Positions 27,050 through 34,821 of a stretch of DNA of 64,000 nucleotides are shown here, one piece after another; position 1 is the stretch's first letter; the number at the start of each line of letters is the position of its first letter. The stretch is taken from assembly GCA_951812535.1 (NCBI GenBank), contig CATOSK010000013.1, forward strand, positions 1-64,000, in the 5' to 3' direction. This stretch comes from an uncultured Dehalococcoidia bacterium (lineage in GTDB: Bacteria > Chloroflexota > Dehalococcoidia > Lucifugimonadales > UBA3495). The position numbers were made by a program, and so were the translations under genes. The notes under the pieces were generated by a model. The model did not search any database, was not told the origin of the DNA, and saw only the letters and a program-made list of their open reading frames with translations.

Positions 27050-27173
27050 CCCCAGCCAGGGCGCAGCGAGAGGTTATGGAACACCGAATTCCGGCCGAGT
27101 TCGGGCGGGCGAAGGCACTCAAGCCGCGATTGGAAGAGTCCCGGAAACTTCGTCCGGGAAATGGTCTGAAACG

Positions 27174-27203
27174 AAAAAGCAGGCTGCCTAAACGGCAGCC
27201 TGC
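27174..27203 (-). terminator. Intrinsic terminator of the small zinc-ribbon gene
   Basis: Ten-bp perfect stem GCAGGCTGCC / GGCAGCCTGC with a 5-base loop, followed on the minus strand by TTTTTCGTTTC. It ends transcription of the gene at 27241-27504. Confidence 0.88.
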
Positions 27204-27240
27204 CCGGGATGGACCGCTTTGATGGGTCAGGTTCGCGGAA

Positions 27241-27504
27241 CTACTCCTCTTCCTCTTCTTCCATCTGCTGCCGGGATACGGCCCGGGCCACGTCGGGACT
27301 GACCCGGTTCAGGGGAGGAGCGTCACCCCAGGTGGAAGCTTCGACGTAGTTCTTGAATTCCTTGGTCGCTCCGCAGGCCTGGCACACGCCCGGGCTGAAG
27401 GGGCCGGACGCCGCCTGAATGACCCAGTGGTGGCGGCACTCGGGAGCTTCTATTAGGACCTCGGTTTCGGGGTTGACCGGCGCCAGAAGCGCTTCAGTAG
27501 TCAT
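27241..27504 (-). CDS. Small zinc-ribbon-like conserved protein
   Basis: An 87-residue protein with a single putative zinc-binding unit: CRHHW near residue 23, then CQACGATKEFKNY near residue 41, giving a Cys/His plus CxxC arrangement. The C-terminus ends in a run of six Glu. The function is unknown; from memory, similar short proteins are common in Chloroflexota and Actinobacteria. GGAGGT lies 8 bases before the ATG. TTGACA lies upstream on the minus strand at 27558-27563, and the gene ends at a strong intrinsic terminator, so it is monocistronic and probably well expressed. Confidence 0.75.
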   Translation of the reverse strand: MTTEALLAPVNPETEVLIEAPECRHHWVIQAASGPFSPGVCQACGATKEFKNYVEASTWGDAPPLNRVSPDVARAVSRQQMEEEEEE

Positions 27505-27534
27505 TTCTCATGACCTCCATAGGTTAGGATGGAA

Positions 27535-27563
27535 ACGTTATCATATGACTATTGTAGTGTCAA
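27535..27563 (-). promoter_or_regulatory. Promoter of the zinc-ribbon gene
   Basis: Consensus -35 TTGACA at 27558-27563 (minus strand). The -10 is either GATAAC (15-base spacing) or TAACGT (17-base spacing). The leader to the ATG is about 30 bases. Confidence 0.6.
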
Positions 27564-27707
27564 TATACCGTTGTTCATGGATGTTTTTCGTCTACCTACA
27601 TTCGTGTAACCTTCATCAGGCGACTTCTTGCAGTTTCCGCCAGATTGGTACTACGTGGCGGAGAGGCCATCGGTTGCATCGGAATTAGTGGTGTTGAAGC
27701 CAGCGAC

Positions 27708-27741
27708 GCAAAGAACAAGGGGACAGGTATTACCTGTCCCC
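27708..27741 (-). terminator. Hairpin after the selenoprotein operon
   Basis: Ten-bp perfect stem GGGGACAGGT / ACCTGTCCCC with a 3-base loop, 36 bases past the stop of the 355 aa gene, followed on the minus strand by TTGTTCTTTG. Confidence 0.7.
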
Positions 27742-27776
27742 GTAGAAGGCCGCCAGGGAGATTGCGGAAAGAGGAG

Positions 27777-28844
27777 CTACAGGCTTGTATCTACTCTCTG
27801 GGTGACTACTCGGGTCACGCCCCAACCGGCCAGCCAGGCCGAGTGGCGTCCGTCCCCGCCCGCAACGAACACCTCCACGTCTTCTGGATGGGGCACCACC
27901 GGGACCATCGTATCGGGGTTCGACTCATCCACCCAGGACGGCCAGTTCTTGTTTCCCCAGTGGGCGATGCCCCGCAGGCTGTCCACCGGCATTCGCGCGT
28001 TCTCGTACACGTACCTCCGGACATCCGCCTTGGACAGTCCGGCGTCGTGCATCTCGTGGGCGTGCTCCGGGCAGATGATCAGGGTCATCTGCGCCCCGGT
28101 GCCGATCTGGTAGTAATTGGCGAACCCGGCGGCCCGGATGGCCTGCACCAGGGTATTCAGCACTGCCTTCCCCTCGTTAACCGTCGTCTCCATTATGGGG
28201 TACATGGCACGGATGGCGGTGATAGTGACCATGCTCTCACCGGGGTCTAGCCCCATCTCCACGTGGCGCGGTTCCCACGGACTGCGGGACTCGTTCTCGG
28301 AAAAGCAGAAGGTGAACCGGCCCGGCAGGGCCAGCGTCGCCTTGTCCATCTCCCCCGGAATCAGACCCGCCACGTTGCGGACCACCAGCCGCAGCGCCCG
28401 CCCGATGACAGCGTTGGCCCGGTAGCCAGGACCGAAACACCCGGAATCGCCGTTGATCCCGAGCTGCTCGGCTATGGGTCCATTGACTATTATCACCGGA
28501 GCGGCCCCTCCGGTGGTCGCCTGGCAGCCCGCCAGGTTGAAGGCGGGCTGCATGATGGCCCGTACCGCCGCCACCACTACTGGAAAGTGCTCGGGGCGGC
28601 ATCCTGCCATCACCGCGTTTATGGCAATCTTCTCCAGGGTTGCCGGGGCATTCCGCGGCTGGATTACTCCCAGGGAACGTGACGGGTCCTCGCCGAAGGT
28701 GCCCAGCATCTCCTGTACTGCGTCCTCCGTGGCCGGGACCACGGGCAGCCCGTCGGTCCACCCCTGATCCTCGTAATAGTCCTGGATCGCGGCAAAAGAG
28801 TCGGGAACGTCGTGTCGCGTGGATCGAATTGGAACGGAATTCAT
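27777..28844 (-). CDS. Conserved protein of the UGSC-selenoprotein operon
   Basis: A 355-residue protein without a named function. Recognisable conserved stretches are YYEDQGWTDGLPVVPATED near residue 23, EKIAINAVMAGCRPEHFPVV near residue 70, GCFGPGYRANAVIGRA near residue 132 and FSENESRSPWEP. From memory, proteins with these stretches often lie beside UGSC-type genes, which would make it a partner of the selenoprotein; this needs checking. No signal peptide or membrane helix is apparent. The ATG lies 3 bases after the AIM24 stop with GGGGAG 9 bases upstream, so the two are cotranslated. A perfect hairpin follows the gene, marking the operon end. Confidence 0.7.
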   Translation of the reverse strand: MNSVPIRSTRHDVPDSFAAIQDYYEDQGWTDGLPVVPATEDAVQEMLGTFGEDPSRSLGVIQPRNAPATLEKIAINAVMAGCRPEHFPVVVAAVRAIMQPAFNLAGCQATTGGAAPVIIVNGPIAEQLGINGDSGCFGPGYRANAVIGRALRLVVRNVAGLIPGEMDKATLALPGRFTFCFSENESRSPWEPRHVEMGLDPGESMVTITAIRAMYPIMETTVNEGKAVLNTLVQAIRAAGFANYYQIGTGAQMTLIICPEHAHEMHDAGLSKADVRRYVYENARMPVDSLRGIAHWGNKNWPSWVDESNPDTMVPVVPHPEDVEVFVAGGDGRHSAWLAGWGVTRVVTQRVDTSL

Positions 28845-28847
28845 TGG

Positions 28848-29540
28848 CTATTCTCCCCTGGTCGGTGTTGGGAGGAACGGGATAATCTTGTCGGCCAGCG
28901 AAGCCAGATTTCGGGTCTGGATCCAGACATGTCCGTCCCCCTGGAACTTCATCACCAACCCTTCCCCGCCGCCAATCAACGAGCGCAGCCCACCCACCTT
29001 CCCGATGGAGTAGCTCACGTCGTCGGTGAACGCCACGAGGTGGCCGGTGTCCACAACCAGCTCCTTGCCAGGTTCCACCGCCAGCTGCTTGATCGCTCCA
29101 TAGGAATTGTAAAAGACTTCCCCTCTGCCCCTCTCGGCGTAGGTCCGCAGGAAAAAGAGACTCTCTCCGCTGAAGATGCCGCGGAACCCTTGGAACTGGG
29201 AGTCGGTGGCGACATTCTCGGTGCACGCCAGGAAGGAACTGCCCTGGATGAACAGGTTCTGCCCCGGCTCCAGCGGGAAGGCGCCGATGTCCCCCGGGGT
29301 GGAGGGAGCCAGGCTCACCATTCCCCCGCCCCGCTCGGCGGTGAAGGTGTTGATGAAGAAGGACTCGCCTCCCAGCATCCGCCGTATCCCCCGGAACAGT
29401 CCGCCGCCGGCAGAGCCAGTCTTCATCTCCACGCCGTGCTGGGCAACCATCGCCCCCGGTTCCGCCTTGATGCTTTCGCCCGGTTCCAGGTCAACGGTCA
29501 GTAGCGCGTAGCTGGGGTCGAATTCAATCGTCGTTTTCAC
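28848..29540 (-). CDS. AIM24 / TIGR00266 family protein
   Basis: A 230-residue Gly-rich beta-sandwich protein of the AIM24 group (TIGR00266). Recurrent family stretches are LEPGESIKAEPGAMVAQHG, GGGLFRGIRRMLGGESFFIN, FIQGSSFLACTENV and GGGEGLVMKFQGDGHVWIQT. The biochemical role in bacteria is unknown. The start is GTG with GGGAGGG 8 bases upstream. It lies 118 bases downstream of the selenoprotein stop and overlaps the signals of the next gene, so it is the middle member of the operon. No signal peptide is present. Confidence 0.85.
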   Translation of the reverse strand: MKTTIEFDPSYALLTVDLEPGESIKAEPGAMVAQHGVEMKTGSAGGGLFRGIRRMLGGESFFINTFTAERGGGMVSLAPSTPGDIGAFPLEPGQNLFIQGSSFLACTENVATDSQFQGFRGIFSGESLFFLRTYAERGRGEVFYNSYGAIKQLAVEPGKELVVDTGHLVAFTDDVSYSIGKVGGLRSLIGGGEGLVMKFQGDGHVWIQTRNLASLADKIIPFLPTPTRGE

Positions 29541-29658
29541 GATTCATACCCTCCCAATTCGGACAGAGGGAAGGCCCCGGCCCAACGTCGTTGCCCACTC
29601 GGCCTGGCCGGGACCCCTGATGCTTGATTTACGCTCCCCTGCGGGGGCCGGATTGGTC

Positions 29659-30201
29659 TCAGGACTTGGTCAGCAGCCCGACGATTTCCTCCGCGTACTC
29701 GTGGGCCAACTGGTGGACGCCTTCCACCGTGCGGGATGCCAGGGGACTGGGCAGGATGACTATCCGTGCGTCGGGCATTCCCAGGGACGCTGCCCTGGTG
29801 TGGGCTGCCCTGGTGAAGGAACTGGTGATAACGCTGACCGAGGGTAGGCCCCGGGACTCGGTGATTACTGTGTCGTGGAGACCCCACGCCGTGCAGGAGC
29901 CTCAATCGGCTATGCCGTGTACGACGGCGTCACACTCCTCGATCAGGGAATCTATCGTCTCGTCGGAGCAGGGAGCGCTGAATGAAAACTTCTTCGCGTA
30001 GATTACCTTCTCGGCGTTGTACTCCTGCTCCAAAATGTTCTGCAATTCCTGTAGGAACTTGTCGGAATGGAACTTGGTGTTCTCCAGCACCCCAATGATC
30101 TTCCCCTCCAGGCTGGGCAGACCGGCGCTCATGCCCTGCTCTTCGGGAATATCCTCGGGTCTGGGATCCAGGACTTGTATGGTTCGGGTTTCGGTTGCCA
30201 T
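29659..30201 (-). CDS. UGSC family selenoprotein (selenocysteine encoded by in-frame TGA)
   Basis: Read through one TGA, the frame gives 180 residues with selenocysteine at position 100, in the sequence HGIAD-U-GSC-TAWGLHD. The U-G-S-C motif defines the UGSC selenoprotein family, known from marine metagenome surveys. Similarity of style and an open frame continue on both sides: 99 codons before the TGA (29902-29904) and 80 after it to a second TGA at 29659-29661. A hairpin CGTGG-GGTCT-CCACG starts 13 bases after the TGA; its GGTCT loop begins 18 bases after the TGA, the same loop and distance that I recall for the SECIS of E. coli fdhF. AGGAGGT lies 9 bases before the ATG. The enzyme is probably a redox protein; its substrate is unknown. 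It follows an SDR gene by 51 bases. Confidence 0.88.
29871..29904 (-). promoter_or_regulatory. Selenocysteine codon and SECIS-like hairpin
   Basis: The in-frame TGA at 29902-29904 is followed on the minus strand by a hairpin with 5 perfect pairs (CGTGG/CCACG, about 29877-29891) and loop GGTCT. The G-G at the start of the loop and the 18-base distance fit the bacterial SECIS rule for SelB recognition. No in vivo evidence. Confidence 0.75.
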
Positions 30202-30252
30202 GAATGAATACCTCCTGGTGGTCCGGCGATGGGTGGTCTGATTTGCCCGCTC

Positions 30253-31071
30253 CTAGTAGTAGACCGCGTTGCCCGTGCCGCCTCCGGCCGCGATGACCTC
30301 TCCGGTGATGGCCTCCGCCTTGTTGGATGCCAGGAATACGGTGAAGAAACCGATTTCCGACCCGTCCACCATGCGGCAGATCGCATTCCCCGACGACGAA
30401 CCCGGGGCGAAGTCGTTGGCTTCAACTTCCTCTGGGGTAATTCCTTGTTGCTCCGCCCTGGCACCCAGCATTACCGCGGTCCGCTCGGTGCGGGTGGTGC
30501 CCGGGTGGATGCAGTTGACCGTTATCCCGAACCGTCCCAGCTGGTTGGACAGGGTCTTGGTCATGTGCACTAGCGAGACGTTCCGCGCTCCGCCGCTCAG
30601 GTTGCCGGCGTTGCGGGCGTTCCCGCCGCTGATGTTGATGATGCGGCCGAAGCCCTGCTCCTTCAGGTGGGGAATGGCGGCCTTGGCGCATCGGAGGGCT
30701 CCGACATACTTCACGTCGAAGTCTCCCATCAGCGCGTCTTCGTCCACCGTCTCCACCGGACCAATGGCGTTGGGTGACCCGCCGGGCAGGGAAGCGCTGT
30801 TGACCAGGATGTGCAGGCCGCCCAGCTGCGCGACAGCCGAGTCCATGACCCGGTTGACCTGCTCTGTGTCGGTTACATCCAGCTGCATGGCAATGCAGCG
30901 GCGGCCGGTCTCATCCTCGATTTCCCGGGCCGTCTGCTCCAGTTGGTCCAGGGTTCGGGAGGCAATGACGACGTCACAGCCCTCCCTGGCCAGCTCCCGC
31001 GCGATGGCCTTGCCGATGCCCCGGCCGCCACCGGCCACGAAAGCCTTCTTGCCTTCCAGTCCAAAATCCAT
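30253..31071 (-). CDS. SDR-family oxidoreductase lacking the YxxxK motif
   Basis: A 272-residue short-chain dehydrogenase fold. The nucleotide-binding GGGRGIG is at residues 14-20, the NSAS motif (classical NNAG) near residue 91, and RIINISGG near residue 144. Where the catalytic Tyr-x3-Lys should be, the sequence reads SGGARNVSLVHMTKTLSNQL, in which aligned positions are Gly and Asn, so the standard proton-relay residues are missing. The C-terminal half (NCIHPGTTRTERT, ITGEVIAAGGGTG) is normal. It may bind NAD(P) without classical catalysis or use another residue. It is the first gene of the selenoprotein operon, 51 bases upstream of the UGSC start. Confidence 0.85.
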   Translation of the reverse strand: MDFGLEGKKAFVAGGGRGIGKAIARELAREGCDVVIASRTLDQLEQTAREIEDETGRRCIAMQLDVTDTEQVNRVMDSAVAQLGGLHILVNSASLPGGSPNAIGPVETVDEDALMGDFDVKYVGALRCAKAAIPHLKEQGFGRIINISGGNARNAGNLSGGARNVSLVHMTKTLSNQLGRFGITVNCIHPGTTRTERTAVMLGARAEQQGITPEEVEANDFAPGSSSGNAICRMVDGSEIGFFTVFLASNKAEAITGEVIAAGGGTGNAVYY

Positions 31072-31195
31072 ATTTCAAACTCCTCCAATGGCCTCGTCCA
31101 GACAAGCGCGGACAAGGCCTCCATCTAGCTGGCAGGTAGTCTACCCACTTCCAAATGGGGCGTCAAACGACGCTACGGCAGGGATGCCGCCCTGC

Positions 31196-31480
31196 CTAAT
31201 TCAGGTTCCGGAACTGCCCCGGCTCCAGTTCGAGCGCCTCTTCCCGGCCGGAAAAGGGCAACATTCCCTCCTGGATGAATGCATCCAGAGGCTCCGGATA
31301 GTTGTCCCTGTCCCCCAGCCCTAGTTCCTCAAACAACAAATCGGTGTCAGACCCTTCTCCAATGGCCTCCCTGAGTCCGTCGGTCCAGTTGTTGAGCTGC
31401 TGGTCAGCATCGCTGGCGGCCCGTTCGAGCCGGTCTCGCCGGTCCTTGAGGTCCAGCAACATTTGCAACAGCCTTGCCAT
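31196..31480 (-). CDS. Hypothetical protein, 94 aa
   Basis: A 94-residue acidic, mostly helical protein (RDRLERAASDADQQLNNW may form a short coiled coil). No family recognised. It begins 6 bases after the stop of the gene upstream, so the two small genes form a pair, and is followed after 124 bases by the SDR gene of the selenoprotein operon. Confidence 0.5.
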   Translation of the reverse strand: MARLLQMLLDLKDRRDRLERAASDADQQLNNWTDGLREAIGEGSDTDLLFEELGLGDRDNYPEPLDAFIQEGMLPFSGREEALELEPGQFRNLN

Positions 31481-31486
31481 TCCCAG

Positions 31487-31705
31487 CTAGGATTCCGCGG
31501 GTGGGCAATCCGGCGGGCTGAGCCGGATACCCAGCTCCCTGGCAACGGAATCCAGAAAAACGTCCTTAACCGTGCTGTTCCAAAGCTCCCCTTCGAGCCG
31601 GTGGTAATCGCAGTCCTGGCACACCCAGCCGGTCTCTACCGGTCCATCCTCCCTATGGGCCTCGAATCCGGTCCTGACGTAGTAGTGGTCTTCGTTCTTT
31701 CCCAT
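31487..31705 (-). CDS. Hypothetical protein, 72 aa, with CxxC
   Basis: A 72-residue protein with one CQDC motif in the first third (GWVCQDCDYHRLEGELW), possibly a small metal-binding unit. No family recognised. The ATG at 31705 is preferred over an upstream TTG because GGAG lies about 9 bases before it. The next small gene starts 6 bases after its stop, and two terminators stand just upstream of it. Confidence 0.45.
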   Translation of the reverse strand: MGKNEDHYYVRTGFEAHREDGPVETGWVCQDCDYHRLEGELWNSTVKDVFLDSVARELGIRLSPPDCPPAES

Positions 31706-31744
31706 TTCCAAGCTCCATCCCTTCAATTTGCACGTTAAAAAGAA

Positions 31745-31770
31745 ACGCCCCGCCGGATCCGGCAGGGCGT
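31745..31770 (-). terminator. Second of two tandem terminators
   Basis: Stem of 11 pairs with one mismatch (CGCCCTGCCGG / CCGGCGGGGCG) followed on the minus strand by TTTCTTTTT. Confidence 0.82.
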
Positions 31771-31788
31771 TAGTCTCCCCAAGGGAAA

Positions 31789-31811
31789 AGACCCCTCGTT
31801 AGGAGGGGTCT
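31789..31811 (-). terminator. Intrinsic terminator after the IMPDH-like gene
   Basis: Nine-bp perfect stem AGACCCCTC / GAGGGGTCT with a 5-base loop, followed on the minus strand by TTTTCCC, about 110 bases past the stop of the gene at 31919. Confidence 0.85.
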
Positions 31812-31918
31812 CACCTTGGATCATGCTAGGGCATCATTAGTATAGTGGCAGGGTCAAATTGGATTAGCTCGGTTTTTTGGTGATTTTCAAGTGTATTTCT
31901 CCCGGTTGCCGGTTCCCG

Positions 31919-33055
31919 TCACCCCGCCATCTGGAAGAACTTGCCCTCCGTCTTGATGGCCGGAGCGACCACCATGTCCGCCTTGTGCATGTCGTTGATC
32001 GTGTACGCGCCGCACATTCCCATCGCCACCCGAAGGGCTCCAACCAGGTTCTGCGTGCCGTTGGTCACCGAGGTCGGCCCGTACATTATCTGCCGGAGCG
32101 ACCCCTTGGTACCCACGTCGATGCGGGTTCCCCGGGGAAGCTCGGGATGGGCGTTGGCCATGCCCCAGTTGAACCCCCGGCCCGGTGCCTCCTCGGCTTG
32201 GGCAAAGGGCGTTCCGATCATCACCCCGTCGGCGCCGCTGGCGATGGACTTGCAGACGTCGCCTCCAGTGCGGATACCCCCGTCGGTGATGACCGCCACA
32301 TAGCGGCCGGTCTGCTCGAAATAGTCTTCCCGGGCCGCGGCGCACTCCAGTGTTGCGGACACTTGCGGGACTCCAACGCCGGTGACCTCTCGGGTAGTGC
32401 AGGCCGCTCCGGGACCAACCCCCACCAGCACGCCGTCAACACCAGTTTGCATAAGTTCCAGGGCTACGTTGTAGCTGACGCAGTTGCCGACGACAACCGG
32501 CACCTTCAGGTTCTCCATCAACTCCGAGAACACAAGACCCCGGTAGCTGTTGGACATGTGCCGCGCCGTCGTCACCGTGGACTGAACGAACACGAGGTCC
32601 GCGCCGGCTTCCACCGCCAGCGGGCTCAACCGCTTGGTCGTCTGGGGGGTAAAAGAAACGGCGCACACCGCGCCGGACCTCTTGATTTCCTGTACTCTCG
32701 AGCCGATCAGGTGTTCCTGGACCGGCTCCGAGTAGACCTGCTGGAGATACTCGGTCACCTCCGCCTTGGACATGGAAACGATTTCTTCCAAAACCGAATA
32801 GGGGTCGTCGTAGCGGGTGTAGACCCCTTCGGCGTTCAGAACGCCCAACCCGCCCATCTCGTGCATCAGGGTGGCGAACCTGGGCGACACGGTCCCGTCC
32901 ATGGCCGAGGCGAGGAAGGGTGCTTCAAAGACGTGTCCACCCAGAGTTAGCCTCGTATCGGCTAGTTCGGGGTTGATGGTAACGTCCCCGGGAACGATGG
33001 CCACTTCATCGAAGCCGTAGGTCTGGTCAAGCTGCTTCAAGAGACGCCGCCCCAT
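31919..33055 (-). CDS. IMP dehydrogenase-family protein (GuaB3-type, no CBS domains)
   Basis: A 378-residue TIM-barrel protein of the IMP dehydrogenase / GMP reductase family. Visible features are the [10 protein letters not shown] entry strand, [19 protein letters not shown], the catalytic loop [15 protein letters not shown] with the nucleophilic Cys, and [20 protein letters not shown]. It has no CBS pair, unlike classical GuaB (~490 residues), and matches the actinobacterial GuaB3-like branch whose substrate is unclear. The frame opens at 33121, but ATG 33055 is chosen because GGGAGGT lies 8 bases upstream. A promoter with TTGACT and CAAAAT lies at 33100-33129. The gene ends at tandem terminators. 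Confidence 0.85.
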   Translation of the reverse strand: MGRRLLKQLDQTYGFDEVAIVPGDVTINPELADTRLTLGGHVFEAPFLASAMDGTVSPRFATLMHEMGGLGVLNAEGVYTRYDDPYSVLEEIVSMSKAEVTEYLQQVYSEPVQEHLIGSRVQEIKRSGAVCAVSFTPQTTKRLSPLAVEAGADLVFVQSTVTTARHMSNSYRGLVFSELMENLKVPVVVGNCVSYNVALELMQTGVDGVLVGVGPGAACTTREVTGVGVPQVSATLECAAAREDYFEQTGRYVAVITDGGIRTGGDVCKSIASGADGVMIGTPFAQAEEAPGRGFNWGMANAHPELPRGTRIDVGTKGSLRQIMYGPTSVTNGTQNLVGALRVAMGMCGAYTINDMHKADMVVAPAIKTEGKFFQMAG

Positions 33056-33099
33056 AAACCGTACCTCCCAAGCTGGTTGTGTGCAAGATATTGCCGTGA

Positions 33100-33129
33100 A
33101 TTTTGCTACTGGAGGCCCCAAAAGTCAAC
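33100..33129 (-). promoter_or_regulatory. Promoter of the IMPDH-like gene
   Basis: Minus-strand -35 TTGACT (33124-33129) and -10 CAAAAT (33100-33105) with 18 bases between, about 40 bases before the ribosome-binding site. Confidence 0.5.
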
Positions 33130-33276
33130 ACAATTCGTAATCGGTTTTGGAGCCGTTTTTGCCTTCTAGATTCGATGGAAACGTCATCACACCGGCCTCT
33201 CTTCTTGCGGAACGAGATATGATACTTTCGGGTTCCGTCCTTCCACAACGTTCCTCGGCCCTCTCTCCAGGCCATG

Positions 33277-34737
33277 TTATTCCAGGTCTTCCCACTCCGG
33301 CTCCTCTGGTTGTCCGTCCTGTTGTGCACCGGGAGGTCCCCAAATCTCCCGGATAGCCTGCCGCACCGTGCGCACCGCGACCATTTCCAGCGACGTTCCC
33401 CCGTGGGCGATTCCTGTTGCTTCCCGCCCTGCCGCTGCCGGGACCACCGCCCGGTTCATCCCCAGCCTGGCTGATTCGGATAACCGTCGGTCGATCTGCG
33501 GAACGGACCTCAGCTCCCCGCTCAACCCCACCTCGCCCAGCACCACTGTACCAGGCTCCAACGGACGGTTGTACAGGCTGGATGCAATCGCGATCAGGAC
33601 TCCCAAGTCCACCGCCGGCTCGGTCACTCGGAAACCCCCGGCCACGCTGACTATGATGTCCTGCCCTGTCAGGTCCAACCCCGCCCGCCGCACCGCCACC
33701 GCGGAAAGCATCAGGAGTCGGTTGTAGTCAACCCCGTTGGCAACCCGTCTGGGCACCGGCGCATAGGATGGAGACGTCAACGCCTGCACTTCCAGGAGTA
33801 GCGGTCGGCTCCCCTCCAGGACCGGGACCAGGACTGAGCCAACGGCCCGATCATACCTCTGTGAAAGCAGTGTGTGGGACGGGTCGGGAACCTCCGTCAA
33901 TCCCTGCCCGGTCATCTCGAAAACCCCGACTTCCTGCGTTGACCCGAAACGGTTCTTGCCGCAGCGCAGTAGTCGGTAGGCGTTCAGGTCCTCCCCGTCC
34001 AGGTACAGGACAGTGTCCACCATGTGCTCCAGCACTCGAGGGCCTGCCAGGGAACCGTCCTTCGTCATGTGCCCGGCGATGAGCACCGGAACGTCGCGCT
34101 GCTTGGCCCACCGCAGCAACCGCAGCCCGCACTCCCTCACCTGCACCACACTGCCCGGCCCCGAGGGAGCGTCCCGGGTGTAGAGGGTCTGGATGGAATC
34201 CACGATCGCCAGGCTGGGCCGGCTCTCCTCCAGCCGGGCGAGAATCTGTTCCACGTCCGTTTCCGAGAGCAGGAATATTCCGTCCCCCGGCAGGTCGAGC
34301 CGCCGGGAACGAAGGTGAATCTGGTGGGCGGACTCCTCCCCGCTGGCGTAGACCACCGATCCACCGGACGCCGCCAGGTATCGGGCGATCTGCAGCAACA
34401 GCGTCGACTTCCCAACCCCGGGCTCGCCCGCCAGCAGGGACACGGACCCCGGCACGATCCCACCCCCCAGGACCCGGTTTATTTCCTCGGAAGGTAGGGG
34501 GATGCGCGGCTCGCCCCCGGTCCGCAGCTGCGACAGCTCTTGCAGCGGTTCCGGTCCGCCTTCCCGTCTGGAGGAAGTCCAGGATGGATTGGACGGTCTG
34601 TCCGGAGCCCGGGTGGTCTCCGCCAGAGGCTGGGCCGACCCGCATCCAGGAGCCGGACAAAACCCCATCCAGCGCGGGCTTTCGTAGCCGCATTCCTGGC
34701 AAAGGAAGACCGTTCGCGCTTCTCTCGGGTGGGGCAT
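33277..34737 (-). CDS. radA: DNA repair protein RadA
   Basis: A 486-residue RecA-like ATPase for recombination repair and branch migration. The N-terminal zinc finger is C13-x2-C16 and C27-x4-C32. Walker A (GEPGVGKS) is near residue 106. The RadA-specific KNRFG motif follows near residue 260, then the Lon-like C-terminal domain with its GEVGLSGELRSVPQIDRR. Length is normal. TATAAT lies 9 bases before the ATG with no separate ribosome-binding site, so the transcript may be leaderless or nearly so; it also stands just after the clpC terminator, so radA has its own promoter. Confidence 0.95.
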   Translation of the reverse strand: MPHPREARTVFLCQECGYESPRWMGFCPAPGCGSAQPLAETTRAPDRPSNPSWTSSRREGGPEPLQELSQLRTGGEPRIPLPSEEINRVLGGGIVPGSVSLLAGEPGVGKSTLLLQIARYLAASGGSVVYASGEESAHQIHLRSRRLDLPGDGIFLLSETDVEQILARLEESRPSLAIVDSIQTLYTRDAPSGPGSVVQVRECGLRLLRWAKQRDVPVLIAGHMTKDGSLAGPRVLEHMVDTVLYLDGEDLNAYRLLRCGKNRFGSTQEVGVFEMTGQGLTEVPDPSHTLLSQRYDRAVGSVLVPVLEGSRPLLLEVQALTSPSYAPVPRRVANGVDYNRLLMLSAVAVRRAGLDLTGQDIIVSVAGGFRVTEPAVDLGVLIAIASSLYNRPLEPGTVVLGEVGLSGELRSVPQIDRRLSESARLGMNRAVVPAAAGREATGIAHGGTSLEMVAVRTVRQAIREIWGPPGAQQDGQPEEPEWEDLE

Positions 34738-34746
34738 AACCCCACC

Positions 34747-34752
34747 ATTATA
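34747..34752 (-). promoter_or_regulatory. -10 box close to the radA start
   Basis: TATAAT on the minus strand with 9 bases (GGTGGGGTT) before the ATG. The predicted start point is 2-3 bases before the start codon. Confidence 0.5.
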
Positions 34753-34757
34753 ACAAT

Positions 34758-34783
34758 CGAGGCCCCGAATGCTCGGGGCCTCG
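34758..34783 (-). terminator. Hairpin terminator between clpC and radA
   Basis: Ten-bp perfect stem CGAGGCCCCG / CGGGGCCTCG with a 6-base loop, 38 bases past the clpC stop. The sequence after it (ATTGTTATAAT) holds the radA -10. Confidence 0.75.
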
Positions 34784-34821
34784 TTTCATGGGCTGGTGTT
34801 CCCCAACAGGGGGTCCTGAGT

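Noticed and set aside
29659-29661. Second TGA of the UGSC frame as another selenocysteine codon
   Set aside because: Read-through would add only nine codons before a TAA, and the residue position fits the natural end of the family.
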